A stretch of 64,000 bases of DNA from Cognatishimia coralii (GCF_037478305.1 NZ_JBBGAZ010000001.1:806001-870000), one strand, 5' to 3'. Counted from the stretch's first letter, positions 17,131-25,856 are shown. Notes: generated by a model not told the origin, from the sequence alone. Numbers and translations: made by a program.

Positions 17131-17544
17131 TCACTCTGCGCCCGCGAGCGCCTGTAAAATTGCCAAAGCGCGATCCGCGTCAGTGGCGGGCACAAAAGCA
17201 TGATCATGGTGATAGGCCGCAACCATGTTGCAGGCAATGCCCGCGTCGGCCAAGGCGCTCGCGACGGCCGCGGTCAGCCCCACCCCATCCAAGGCAGAAT
17301 GCACCGTCAGCGTGATGCGCCGCATGGGAAGGTCGCTCGCCAATCCCGCGTCTTTAGCAACCTGATCGGTCAAGATCACCGAAAAGCCCTCGTCTTCAAC
17401 GAAGCTGGCCAAAGCCTGAGATTTCAACGCCTCAAAGCCGTCTGGCAGCACACAAAAATGATAGAGCGCGTCATCCAACACAGGCGCCATGCCTGAAATC
17501 ATGGCGCGGGTGTCTTTGACGGGCGCGGACACGGGCCTGGTCAC
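17131..17544 (-). CDS. ACT domain-containing protein (COG3602 type)
   Basis: A 137-residue protein starting with GTG at 17544, which overlaps the mraY stop in a GTGA; GAAGG lies 4 bases upstream. An in-frame ATG at 17598 is inside mraY. The sequence SAPVKDTRAMISGMAPVLDD begins the conserved family start, and RRITLTVHSALDGVGLTAAV with ALADAGIACNMVAAYHHDH forms an ACT-like amino-acid-binding fold. ACT domains usually sense small molecules, often amino acids, and this one has no attached catalytic domain. Its coupling to mraY and proximity to murD suggest regulation of precursor synthesis, but that is inference from position. Confidence 0.82.
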   Translation of the reverse strand: MTRPVSAPVKDTRAMISGMAPVLDDALYHFCVLPDGFEALKSQALASFVEDEGFSVILTDQVAKDAGLASDLPMRRITLTVHSALDGVGLTAAVASALADAGIACNMVAAYHHDHAFVPATDADRALAILQALAGAE

Positions 17545-18623
17545 CGAACCTTCAGCGTTGCCAGACCGATCATCGCGAGGATCAGGGAAATGATCCAAAA
17601 CCGGATCACAATCTGCGGCTCAGCCCAGCCCTTTTTCTCGTAATGGTGATGGATCGGCGCCATCAGAAACACGCGTTTACCCGTGGCTTTGAAGTAGACG
17701 ACCTGAATAATAACCGAGAGCGCCTCGACCACGAAAAGCCCGCCCACAATCGCCAGCACCAGCTCGTGTTTCGTTGACACCGCAATCGCGCCCAATGCGC
17801 CACCCAAAGCCAAAGACCCCGTGTCGCCCATAAAGACCGCTGCGGGAGGGGCGTTATACCAGAGGAACCCAAGGCCTCCGCCGATGAGGGCTGCGGTAAA
17901 AATCAAGATCTCACCAGTGCCGGGCACGTAGTGCACGTCCAGATATTCGGTAAAGTCGACGCGGCCCACTGCATAAGCGATAATGCCCAATGTGCCACCT
18001 GCGATCATAACAGGCATGATCGCCAGACCGTCCAGACCATCGGTCAGGTTCACCGAGTTCGCAGAGCCTACGATAACGATCACAGAAAACGGTACAAAGA
18101 CGTAACCTAGGTTCAGCAGAACGTCTTTGAAGATCGGCAGAGCAAGTTGGTATTGCAGATTTTCCGGATGCAGAGTCGATGCCCAATAGCCAGCGATTGC
18201 CGCAATCAAGAGCCCCAACAACAGGCGGATCCGGCTAGAAACACCCTTAGTGTTCTGCTTGCTGACCTTGGCGTAATCATCCGCAAAACCAATCAACCCA
18301 TAAGCCAAAGTCACAAAAAGAACGAGCCAGACAAACCCATTATCAAGCCGCGCCCACAGAAGCGTCGAAGTCACTAGAGCCCCCACGATCAGCAAACCGC
18401 CCATTGTCGGCGTACCAGCCTTGGAAAAGTGGCTTTCCGGACCATCATCGCGGATCGGCTGTCCTTTGCCCTGCCGTCTGCGCAGCACGTTGATCAACGG
18501 ACGGCCAAAGATAAACCCAAAGAGCAACGCGGTCAGAAAGGCCCCGCCAGCGCGGAAGGTGATGTAGCGAAACAGGTTAAAAACATCGCCACCATCTGAC
18601 AAAAGCGTCAACCAATAGAGCAT
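17541..18623 (-). CDS. mraY: Phospho-N-acetylmuramoyl-pentapeptide-transferase MraY
   Basis: MraY transfers phospho-MurNAc-pentapeptide to undecaprenyl phosphate to form lipid I in the inner membrane. It has 360 residues with about ten transmembrane helices. Visible family motifs are DDGPESHFSKAGTPTMGGLL, GFADDYAKV (catalytic Asp pair), SANSVNLTDGLDGLA, FMGDTGSLALGG and APIHHHYEKKGWAEPQIV. The ATG overlaps the murF stop in a TAATG, and its own stop overlaps the ACT gene start. Confidence 0.98.
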   Translation of the reverse strand: MLYWLTLLSDGGDVFNLFRYITFRAGGAFLTALLFGFIFGRPLINVLRRRQGKGQPIRDDGPESHFSKAGTPTMGGLLIVGALVTSTLLWARLDNGFVWLVLFVTLAYGLIGFADDYAKVSKQNTKGVSSRIRLLLGLLIAAIAGYWASTLHPENLQYQLALPIFKDVLLNLGYVFVPFSVIVIVGSANSVNLTDGLDGLAIMPVMIAGGTLGIIAYAVGRVDFTEYLDVHYVPGTGEILIFTAALIGGGLGFLWYNAPPAAVFMGDTGSLALGGALGAIAVSTKHELVLAIVGGLFVVEALSVIIQVVYFKATGKRVFLMAPIHHHYEKKGWAEPQIVIRFWIISLILAMIGLATLKVR

Positions 18624-20062
18624 TATGTGGTCCCTTTGCTTAATTTCATGGCGGGATGGCCCAATTTACGAATAGCGTCAACCACGCGCGCAACACCCAT
18701 ACTGAGTGAGCCTTTTGCCGCCACAATATCCCCGGCATGCAGATCGCGGGCGACGCCCTTGGCCATCTCTTCGCTGGTTTCCGTCCAGCGGCCACGTTTT
18801 TCAACGGGCAGAGCATCGTAGAGCTCTTTCATCAGAGGGCCAATGCAATGAATTCGGTCGATTTTTTCCACCGAGACCAGATCTGCGATCTCGCGGTGCA
18901 GATCTTTTTCGCGCGGGCCCAGCTCTTTCATATCGCCGAGATACGCAATCCGGCGCGCGGATTGACCTGCGGTTTCGCCAGACAATTCCGCAACAGACAA
19001 GACTTCTAGTGAGGCCCGGACCGAGGCCGGATTGGCATTATATGCGTCATCAATCAACTCGATCATGCGGCGATTGTCCGCCGGGTCCAGCTGGATAATA
19101 TCGCGCAAACCGCGTCCTGCGCCGGGTTCCCAGCGGCCGAGATCAGTGATCGCGATGGCGGGATCAAGCGCCAGCGCGTCCGCTACCGCGAGAACGGCGA
19201 GGCCGTTCATGGCATAGTGGCGACCGGGCACGGCAACTTTATAGAGCAAGGGCTGTCCATGGGCCGTGCCGGTGCCGACAGTGGCGTTGTCCGTGACGTT
19301 GACCTCTGTCAGGCGGAAAGTCGCATCGCTCTCGCCGAAACCCACAAGCGTCTTGGCATTCTGCGCGGCAATGTCTTGTAGAATGGGCGAGACCGTGAGG
19401 TCTGCGTTAAAGATCGCGGTGCCGTTTTCTTCGAGACCCGTAAAGATCGAGGCCTTCTCGCGCGCGATCCCTTCCACATTCTCAAACGCCTCAAGATGCG
19501 CGGGTGCGACCGTCGTGACCACCGCCACATGCGGGCGGGCCATCGCAGCCAAAGGCGCGATTTCGCCTGGGTGGTTCATACCGATCTCGATTACAGCAAA
19601 TTCCGTGTCTTGCGGCATGCGCGCCAATGTCAGGGGCACACCCCAGTGGTTGTTGTAGCTCGCAACCGAGGCATGCACACGCCCCTGCCCGCCAAGCACT
19701 GTGCGCAGCATTTCCTTGGTCGAGGTCTTGCCCACCGAGCCCGTCACCGCAACGACTTTGCCGACCATGCGCGCGCGGGAGGCTCGACCCAGATCCTCAA
19801 GCCCTTTGAGCACATCCTCAACGAGCAAAAGCGGCGCATCGGCTGGCACGCCTTCGGGGATACGGCTGACCAGCGCCGCGCCAGCCCCTTTCTCCAAGGC
19901 TTGAGCGACGAAGTCATGGCCGTCTCGCGCAGCCTTGAGGGCCACGAAGAGGTCGCCCACCTCAATCGTCCGCGTATCGATAGAAACGCCACGAACAGTC
20001 CAGTCGCCCTGCGCTTTACCACCGGTTGCTTTGGCGGCCCCAGATGCGGTCCACAATGTCAT
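18623..20062 (-). CDS. murF: UDP-N-acetylmuramoyl-tripeptide--D-alanyl-D-alanine ligase MurF
   Basis: MurF adds D-Ala-D-Ala to UDP-MurNAc-tripeptide, completing the pentapeptide. VRGVSIDTRTIEVGDLFVAL is the N-terminal UDP-binding part, VVAVTGSVGKTSTKEML the P-loop, SYNNHWGVPLTLA and EIGMNHPGEIAPL conserved central motifs, and DDAYNANPASVRASL the C-terminal signature. It has 479 residues. It overlaps murE by 4 bases and mraY by 1. Confidence 0.98.
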   Translation of the reverse strand: MTLWTASGAAKATGGKAQGDWTVRGVSIDTRTIEVGDLFVALKAARDGHDFVAQALEKGAGAALVSRIPEGVPADAPLLLVEDVLKGLEDLGRASRARMVGKVVAVTGSVGKTSTKEMLRTVLGGQGRVHASVASYNNHWGVPLTLARMPQDTEFAVIEIGMNHPGEIAPLAAMARPHVAVVTTVAPAHLEAFENVEGIAREKASIFTGLEENGTAIFNADLTVSPILQDIAAQNAKTLVGFGESDATFRLTEVNVTDNATVGTGTAHGQPLLYKVAVPGRHYAMNGLAVLAVADALALDPAIAITDLGRWEPGAGRGLRDIIQLDPADNRRMIELIDDAYNANPASVRASLEVLSVAELSGETAGQSARRIAYLGDMKELGPREKDLHREIADLVSVEKIDRIHCIGPLMKELYDALPVEKRGRWTETSEEMAKGVARDLHAGDIVAAKGSLSMGVARVVDAIRKLGHPAMKLSKGTT

Positions 20063-21540
20063 GCCAGATCTCCGTCCAAAGCCATCACAGCGACGCTCGC
20101 CTGTTCCACATCGTCAAACGGCAAGACATCGTCGCCAACAATTTGCCCCGTCTCATGCCCCTTACCCGCGATCAGCAACGCATCGCCCGGCCCCAACGCA
20201 TCCACCCCGCGCAGGATCGCTTCGGCGCGGTCACCGACTTCGATCGCCTCGGGCGCGCCTTCAAGAACGGCGGCTCGTATCGTCCCTGGATCTTCGCTCC
20301 GCGGGTTGTCGTCAGTCACAAAGACAACATCGGCGTTCTCTTGCGCGGCTTTGCCCATTAATGGTCGCTTGATGGGATCGCGATCCCCGCCAGCGCCCAC
20401 GATCACCACGAGCTTGCCCATCACATGCGGGCGCATGGCTTTGAGCGCGGTTTCGACGGCATCCGGCGTATGAGAATAATCCACAAACACAGGCGCGCCA
20501 TTGCGACGGGTCGCAGCCAACTGCATACGACCACGCACAGTGGTAAGAGTATGCAGAACCTCAAACACCCGCATCGGATCGGCCCCGCAGCCAATCGCGA
20601 GGCCCGAGGCCAAAAGCACGTTGTCAGCCTGAAAGCCGCCAATCAGGTTCAGACGTACTTGGTAGGTCTCATCGCGGAACGAAAAGCGGATGTCTTGCCC
20701 TGCATTGTCCAAACGTTGGCTCAGCAAACACAGGTCCGCGCCCTCGCGCCCAACAGTAATCACCGCCTGCCCGCGACCCCGCGCAATCGCGGCCATATCC
20801 GGCCCGCGCATGTCATCCGTGTTGATGACCGCGACGCCATCCTCTGGCAGCACACGGTCAAAGAGTGCGGCTTTGGCGTCGAAGTATTCATCAAAGGTCG
20901 CGTGGTAATCCAGATGATCCTGCGTGAAATTCGTGAAGCCTGCGGCGGTCAGTTGAACGCCGTCCAGACGCCTTTGAGCCAGCCCATGCGAACTGGCTTC
21001 CATCGCGGCATAGTCAATCCCTTCGGCATGGGCTGCCGCCAGGGTGCGATGCAAAGTGATCGGCTCGGGTGTTGTGTGCATCAAAGGCGCTTCAAAGTCG
21101 CCCTCCACCCCAGTTGTGCCGAGGTTCACAGCAGGCAACCCCATCGCCTGCCAGATCATCCGCAAGAACGTCGAGACCGAGGTTTTGCCATTCGTGCCCG
21201 TCACTGCCGCCATCACCGGCGGCTGGTGCTCAAACCAGAGCGCAGCCGTATAGGCCAGAGCCTGCCTTGGGTCTTCGCAAATGATCAAAGCCGCGTCCGA
21301 GGTCGCAAGTTCCGCCTCCGCAATCCGCGCGCCTTCGGCGTCGGTCATCACAGCAGCCGCCCCCATGCGCAGAGCAAACTGAATAAACGTCGCGCCATGC
21401 ACCTGCGTACCGGGAAGTGCTGCGAACAAATAGCCGTCTTTGACATCGCGGCTGTCCACGGCCAATCCGGTGATTTCGGGGTTTTTTCCCTGCAGGGCCG
21501 TCAGGCCAAGGTCGGAAACAGTCTTTGCCTGCGCTGCCAT
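20059..21540 (-). CDS. murE: UDP-N-acetylmuramoyl-L-alanyl-D-glutamate--2,6-diaminopimelate ligase MurE
   Basis: MurE adds the third residue of the stem peptide. AVTGTNGKTSVSTFLRMIWQ is the P-loop, EASSHGLAQRRLDGV a conserved substrate motif, and FVTDDNPRSEDP contains the DNPR sequence that marks meso-diaminopimelate-specific enzymes rather than lysine-adding ones. It has 493 residues. AAGGG lies upstream of the ATG at 21540. It follows ftsI by 18 bases and overlaps murF by 4. Confidence 0.98.
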   Translation of the reverse strand: MAAQAKTVSDLGLTALQGKNPEITGLAVDSRDVKDGYLFAALPGTQVHGATFIQFALRMGAAAVMTDAEGARIAEAELATSDAALIICEDPRQALAYTAALWFEHQPPVMAAVTGTNGKTSVSTFLRMIWQAMGLPAVNLGTTGVEGDFEAPLMHTTPEPITLHRTLAAAHAEGIDYAAMEASSHGLAQRRLDGVQLTAAGFTNFTQDHLDYHATFDEYFDAKAALFDRVLPEDGVAVINTDDMRGPDMAAIARGRGQAVITVGREGADLCLLSQRLDNAGQDIRFSFRDETYQVRLNLIGGFQADNVLLASGLAIGCGADPMRVFEVLHTLTTVRGRMQLAATRRNGAPVFVDYSHTPDAVETALKAMRPHVMGKLVVIVGAGGDRDPIKRPLMGKAAQENADVVFVTDDNPRSEDPGTIRAAVLEGAPEAIEVGDRAEAILRGVDALGPGDALLIAGKGHETGQIVGDDVLPFDDVEQASVAVMALDGDLA

Positions 21541-21558
21541 TTATCTGCCCTTGCCAGC

Positions 21559-23343
21559 TTAGTTCGCTGCCAAGGTTATATCAGTCAATTCCACAGGTTC
21601 AACGTGCGGCAGCAAGCCCAGCAAAGGTGCGACGCGGCCGATGATTTCAGAGGCCACAGGCACAGCCGTCCAACCGGCCGTACGGCGCGGCTCTTCGCCC
21701 ATAGTTTCAACGGGTTCGTCCAGTGTCACCACGAGGACGTACTTCGGATCATGCGCGGGGAAGACCGAGGCGAAAGTGTTGATCACCTTGTCCTCATAGT
21801 AGCCACCGTTCGGCTTGGGCTTGTCCGCCGTGCCGGTTTTGCCCGCCACATGATAGCCCGGCACCTCACCCATCGAGGCCGTGCCCTCTGTGACCACCTT
21901 GCGCAGCATGTCGACGCTAGCCTCTGCAACCGCTTGGCTCATGACCCGCGGGCCATATTTCGCGCCGCTTTGCTTTAGGATCGTCGGCTCGATCTTGTGA
22001 CCACCATTGGCAATCGCAGCATAGGCTGCGGCCAGATGCAAAGGCGTTGCCGACAGACCATGACCGTAAGAGATTGTCACGGCTGACAAATCTGTCCACT
22101 TGGACGGCTTGAGCGGCTTGCCACCGGTCGCCTCGACAACTTCGATCTTCGTCGGGTCAAACATGCCCAGAGACTGCAGGAACTCTTGCTGACGCTCCGC
22201 ACCAACATCTAGCGCGATGCGCCCCGTCCCACGGTTCGAACTTTTGACGATGATGTCTGTGACCGAGAGTTTGCCATAGTTTTTGTTCTCAAACTCGCCA
22301 ATCGTGTAGCCATGTACCTTCATCGGACCTTTGGTCTCAATCACGGTTTCTGGCGTCACTAATCCCAACTCAAGCGCCTGAGCGGTTGTGAAGATCTTGA
22401 AGGTCGACCCAAGTTCATAAACGCCCTGCAAGGCTCTGTTAAACAAAGGACTTTCCGATCCAGCCTCGGTCGGGATTGGGCGCGGACGATCGTTTGGATC
22501 AAAATCGGGCATAGAGCTCAGAGCAATCACTTCGCCCGTATGCGCATCCATCAGAACCGCTGCGGCACCCTTGGCGTTCAATAGCTTCATACCGCCATAA
22601 AGCACCCGCTCCATGGCCGCCTGAATGGTCAGGTCCAGAGACAAAGTCAGCGCCTTACCACCATTGGCCGGATCGCGCAGGATGTCATCAAAGGTTTTCT
22701 CAACCCCGGCAACGCCGATGACTTCGGCGGCACTCACGCCCTCACGACCAAAACCCGCGCCGCCCAGAATATGCGCGGCTAGTTTACCGTTGGGGTAAAG
22801 ACGCATCTCACGCGGGCCAAACAACAGACCGGGATCGCCGATATCATGTACGGCTTGTTTCTGCTCGGGGCTCAGCTTTTTGCGCACCCAAAGGAATTTG
22901 CGTTTGCCGGTGAAATCCTTGAGCAAGCGCTGCTCGTTCATATCCGGGAAAATGCGCTCCAGTTCCTGCGCGACCCGTTCTTTGTCGATCATCTGCTGGG
23001 GCTGCGCATAGAGGCTATGGGTCTCGATATTGGTCGCCAGAATACGCCCGTTGCGATCCACGATATCGGCGCGCTGCGCCATGATGCGTGCGCCGCCGGT
23101 GCTCGAGCGCGGTTCAACAACCTCGCTTTGGGACAGCGTGCCCATACGGATGCCAATGATGCTGAAAGCTGCCAGGAACATGACACCCAGAACCAATAAA
23201 CGCCCCTCGGCCCGCTGACGCGCCGCGCCGCGCATTTCTTCGTGACGCTGGCGAATGTTCTCTTTTTCAATCGCCTTATGATCTGCACCGTTTTGGCGCG
23301 CTTGCAGGATCGTGGCCAGGGGTCTTAGAGGCGTGCGAGTCAT
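21559..23343 (-). CDS. ftsI: Septal peptidoglycan transpeptidase FtsI (PBP3)
   Basis: FtsI is the class B penicillin-binding protein that cross-links septal wall with FtsW. It has a cytoplasmic tail of about 45 residues, one transmembrane helix (LLVLGVMFLAAFSIIGI, residues 49-65), a pedestal domain with RADIVDRNGRILATN, then the transpeptidase domain. That domain has the catalytic Ser313 in GSTFKIF, SSN at 368-370 and KTGT at 502-505. It has 594 residues. It overlaps ftsL in an ATGA. Confidence 0.98.
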   Translation of the reverse strand: MTRTPLRPLATILQARQNGADHKAIEKENIRQRHEEMRGAARQRAEGRLLVLGVMFLAAFSIIGIRMGTLSQSEVVEPRSSTGGARIMAQRADIVDRNGRILATNIETHSLYAQPQQMIDKERVAQELERIFPDMNEQRLLKDFTGKRKFLWVRKKLSPEQKQAVHDIGDPGLLFGPREMRLYPNGKLAAHILGGAGFGREGVSAAEVIGVAGVEKTFDDILRDPANGGKALTLSLDLTIQAAMERVLYGGMKLLNAKGAAAVLMDAHTGEVIALSSMPDFDPNDRPRPIPTEAGSESPLFNRALQGVYELGSTFKIFTTAQALELGLVTPETVIETKGPMKVHGYTIGEFENKNYGKLSVTDIIVKSSNRGTGRIALDVGAERQQEFLQSLGMFDPTKIEVVEATGGKPLKPSKWTDLSAVTISYGHGLSATPLHLAAAYAAIANGGHKIEPTILKQSGAKYGPRVMSQAVAEASVDMLRKVVTEGTASMGEVPGYHVAGKTGTADKPKPNGGYYEDKVINTFASVFPAHDPKYVLVVTLDEPVETMGEEPRRTAGWTAVPVASEIIGRVAPLLGLLPHVEPVELTDITLAAN

Positions 23344-23684
23344 TGGTTTGCCTCCTGATTAGAGACCTCGACGACGTCGTCGATAATATCAATGTTCACA
23401 GGGGGATAGCTGACTTGTTCCACCATACCGAACTGATCGGCCTGCAATGGCAGAAGCTGCAGGCGGTCAAAGTTCAGATCCGCAAGATCCAGCAAGCGAT
23501 CCGGGCGGTTCAGATAAGCCCATTCCGCTTTCAGGATCGCCAGACGGTCACGTGCCTCGCTAATCTCATAGCGCAGCTCTTCAACATTCCCGAGCGCTTG
23601 TTGCGTGGCATAATTCTCGCGATAGGCCCAGAAGGCCAAGGCGATCACCGATAGGGCTGTCATCACATAAAGCAGGCTACGCAT
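23340..23684 (-). CDS. ftsL: Cell division protein FtsL
   Basis: A 114-residue bitopic protein. A transmembrane segment near the N-terminus (SLLYVMTALSVIALAFWAY) is followed by a coiled coil (NVEELRYEISEARDRLAILKAEW) and a short tail with LNRPDRLLDLADLNF, a pattern typical of alphaproteobacterial FtsL. FtsL works with FtsB and FtsQ in the periplasm to activate FtsWI. It overlaps the rsmH stop in a TAATG and ftsI in an ATGA. Identity rests on topology and position, as the family diverges quickly. Confidence 0.9.
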   Translation of the reverse strand: MRSLLYVMTALSVIALAFWAYRENYATQQALGNVEELRYEISEARDRLAILKAEWAYLNRPDRLLDLADLNFDRLQLLPLQADQFGMVEQVSYPPVNIDIIDDVVEVSNQEANQ

Positions 23685-24685
23685 TACTTTCGTCCCCTCT
23701 TTTGGCCGCCCAACATGGGCATCCCGATCTTGGCCCCATCGACCACGCCTGCTGGTGCATCGGTGCGACGGGCCACGCGCAATTTTGCAGAGCGCGACCG
23801 TGGGTTGATGGCGAGTTCTTCGTCATCGGGCCCAACCGCCTTGCGGGTGAGCAGTTCAAAGGCTGGCGCGTCCTGAGCCACCTCGGGTGCGTAACGATTG
23901 CCCCCACCGGTGCGGCCCGCGCGCTCGGCCATGAACTTCTTGACCATGCGGTCTTCAATCGAATGGAATGTAACTACGGCCAGCAATCCGCCGGGCTTAA
24001 GCGACCGTTCAGCCGCCATCAGACCATTCAGCAATTCGCCGTATTCATTGTTCACCGCAATGCGCAGCCCCTGAAAGCTGCGGGTCGCCGGATGGCTTTG
24101 CCCGGGCTTTGGGCGCGGCAAGTTTTTCTCAATGATATCTGTGAGTTCTATCGTGGTCTTAAACGGCCGATCCGCGCGCGCCTTGACGATTGCACGGGCG
24201 ATGCGGCGGCTTGCGCGCTCTTCGCCGTAGTGGAACAGGATATCCGCGATCTCTTCTTCGGAGGATTCATTGACCAGATCGGCCGCCGATGGTCCCGACT
24301 GGCTCATCCGCATATCCAGAGGGCCATCTTTCATGAAGGAAAAGCCGCGCTCCGCGAGGTCCAGCTGCATCGAGCTGACACCAAGATCCAGGACCACCCC
24401 ATCCAGATCCTGCGCATGGGCGTCCATGTTGGAGAACACATCCGCGATGAACTCGATCTGACCGGCGAACGCGCCAATCCAATCCTCGGCCATGTCAAAC
24501 GCCAATGGATCGCGATCCACGCCATAAACCTTGTCAGCCCCCGCCTCAAGCAAACCGCGCGTATAGCCGCCCGCGCCAAAGGTGCCGTCCAGCCAACGCC
24601 CAGACACAGGCGCAACCGCCGCCAACAAAGGTTTCAGCAAAACTGGGATGTGAGGAGATGTCGTCTCGGTGGCAGCCTTAGACAT
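23684..24685 (-). CDS. rsmH: 16S rRNA (cytosine1402-N4)-methyltransferase RsmH (MraW)
   Basis: RsmH methylates N4 of C1402 in 16S rRNA using S-adenosylmethionine. HIPVLLKPLLAAVAP is the family start, WLDGTFGAGGYTRGLL the SAM-binding loop, DLGVSSMQLDLAERGFSF and HYGEERASRRIARAIV conserved inner motifs, and VVTFHSIEDRMVKKFM the late signature. It has 333 residues. It begins 4 bases after the mraZ stop and is translationally coupled to ftsL. Confidence 0.98.
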   Translation of the reverse strand: MSKAATETTSPHIPVLLKPLLAAVAPVSGRWLDGTFGAGGYTRGLLEAGADKVYGVDRDPLAFDMAEDWIGAFAGQIEFIADVFSNMDAHAQDLDGVVLDLGVSSMQLDLAERGFSFMKDGPLDMRMSQSGPSAADLVNESSEEEIADILFHYGEERASRRIARAIVKARADRPFKTTIELTDIIEKNLPRPKPGQSHPATRSFQGLRIAVNNEYGELLNGLMAAERSLKPGGLLAVVTFHSIEDRMVKKFMAERAGRTGGGNRYAPEVAQDAPAFELLTRKAVGPDDEELAINPRSRSAKLRVARRTDAPAGVVDGAKIGMPMLGGQKRGRK

Positions 24686-24688
24686 CGA

Positions 24689-25192
24689 TCAATCCTCGGG
24701 CCGCTTGTCCAGGAAGGCCAGAGGATCAAAGTCATCTGGCAGCTCATCCAACCATTCTTCGGTCTTGGCGAGCTCTTCTTCCTCGTAGGTTTCCGTTTTC
24801 CAAATCTGGAACGTATCACCTGCCGCAATAAAGAAGGCTTCGTTTTCCAGATTGATCTTCTGCCGCAGCTTAGCCGGCAGAACCAAACGGCCGGTTTCAT
24901 CGACAGTCGTCGGGAAAGACTGTCCATGAAACAGGCGTTGCAGCATTTTACGCTCCATCGAGCCACGGGGCAGCGCGTCGATCTTTTCGTCCACCTCTTC
25001 GATGGCTTCCATCGTGTAGCATTCCAGATAGTTCCGGCGGTGGTCGCCATAGACGATCACAAGCTCGGGGGTGTCTCCGGATTTCCAGTTGGGATCAGAG
25101 GCCTCTAGCACACGGCGAAACGAGGCCGGGATCGACACCCTGCCCTTGCTGTCCACCTTGTGGTGGCTTTCGCCTCTAAATCTGCGTGCCAC
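24689..25192 (-). CDS. mraZ: Transcriptional regulator MraZ
   Basis: MraZ is an AbrB/SpoVT-type DNA-binding protein with two swapped-hairpin repeats. In E. coli it represses its own dcw operon by binding TGGG direct repeats. Here RFRGESHHKVDSKGRVSIPA is the first repeat, and TTVDETGRLVLPAKLRQKI the second (about residues 95-115). An acidic C-terminal tail follows. It has 167 residues, within family range. The start is GTG at 25192. It heads the operon behind a leader with a promoter and terminator and an upstream TGGG cluster (25597-25803), consistent with autoregulation. Confidence 0.97.
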   Translation of the reverse strand: MARRFRGESHHKVDSKGRVSIPASFRRVLEASDPNWKSGDTPELVIVYGDHRRNYLECYTMEAIEEVDEKIDALPRGSMERKMLQRLFHGQSFPTTVDETGRLVLPAKLRQKINLENEAFFIAAGDTFQIWKTETYEEEELAKTEEWLDELPDDFDPLAFLDKRPED

Positions 25193-25235
25193 TGCCTGAC
25201 GCGCCTCTCACTGTCTTTGCCACCTCAGTGGCCTG

Positions 25236-25280
25236 AAATGGAAACGGCGAATTGAGCTGCTGCCACTGCCCAATTCGCCG
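25236..25280 (-). terminator. Leader terminator between UpsM-like RNA and mraZ
   Basis: A 10-bp perfect inverted repeat CGGCGAATTG/CAATTCGCCG (25245-25254 with 25271-25280, loop of 16) is followed on the minus strand by TTTCCATTTC. The stem is stable but the T tract is interrupted, which fits partial termination with readthrough into mraZ. Confidence 0.55.
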
Positions 25281-25490
25281 CCCTCGTCCCGCCTTGCGGG
25301 GATGTCCAGCTGCGCGCGCCACCTGGGGGGATGTCTGCTCGCTCGCGCGCCGGATCTCTTCGTTCGATGAAAGCGGAGCCTGTATGAAACCTGTCTTGGG
25401 ATTTTATTGTCGGGGTCTTGCCGCCCCTATTCCCGTCCTCATCGTGCATATAGGGATGACATGGGAATTCATGGAAATCAACAGGAATTT
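25236..25490 (-). ncRNA. UpsM-like sRNA / extended 5' leader of mraZ
   Basis: In Rhodobacter sphaeroides the dcw transcript has an unusually long 5' leader (about 270 bases) whose terminator yields the sRNA UpsM. The same layout is seen here: a consensus TATAAT at 25496-25501, a start expected near 25489, about 300 bases of untranslated leader, and a terminator-like hairpin at 25245-25280 roughly 53 bases before mraZ. Termination there would release an RNA of about 250 bases. Ends are inferred, not measured; the homology call is from position and architecture rather than sequence comparison. Confidence 0.6.
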
Positions 25491-25495
25491 TGGGC

Positions 25496-25501
25496 ATTAT
25501 A
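25496..25501 (-). promoter_or_regulatory. Candidate -10 element of the mraZ (dcw) promoter
   Basis: A perfect TATAAT on the minus strand. No good -35 hexamer sits 16-18 bases upstream; TTGAGT lies only 10 bases away. The upstream side carries the TGGG cluster, so an activator or repressor may contribute. Confidence 0.5.
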
Positions 25502-25596
25502 GGGAGAATTAACTCAAGAGAGACCTATTCACACCCTGCAAATCAACAGGAACTCGGGCAAAAAGCACAACATATAGGCAAAGCAATTCAATCAAA

Positions 25597-25803
25597 CCCA
25601 ACATAGGCTCAAATTACGCGCCACCCACAAATATCCCATTATTTCCCAGAAAACTTGCTCAAATCGACTTCTCGCCAGCAAAAACTCGACGTCCGTCGAA
25701 GTTTTAGACACCCCAACGCGCCGATTCGATCCACTTTCCCCAGCCGGACCATCAATTCCCACATCGGGTCCCACGAATTCCCACAGCCACTTTAAGCACC
25801 CCA
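25597..25803 (-). promoter_or_regulatory. Strand-biased TGGG cluster, candidate MraZ boxes
   Basis: Within 207 bases there are ten TGGG on the minus strand (plus-strand CCCA starting at 25597, 25624, 25635, 25645, 25712, 25739, 25758, 25770, 25780 and 25800) and none on the plus strand. Two triplets are phased at helical-turn spacing: 25624/25635/25645 (11 and 10) and 25758/25770/25780 (12 and 10). E. coli MraZ binds three TGGGN repeats with 5-base spacers (period 10). Confidence 0.5.
25677..25705 (-). terminator. Second terminator-like hairpin upstream of the mraZ promoter
   Basis: On the minus strand AAAACTTCGAC-GGAC-GTCGAGTTTTT folds into a stem of about 10 bp with one bulge; its 3' arm ends in five T. 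It would end a leftward transcript that starts between it and the Nudix gene, separate from the mraZ leader. Confidence 0.5.
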
Positions 25804-25856
25804 AGGGCGCAACCGATCAAAATACCGCAGTTGCCGAATTATTCTTTTGAGCCACT

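Noticed and set aside
20425..21978. 517-codon open frame opposite murE and the end of ftsI
   Set aside because: It spans two well-supported minus-strand genes and has no recognisable motifs.
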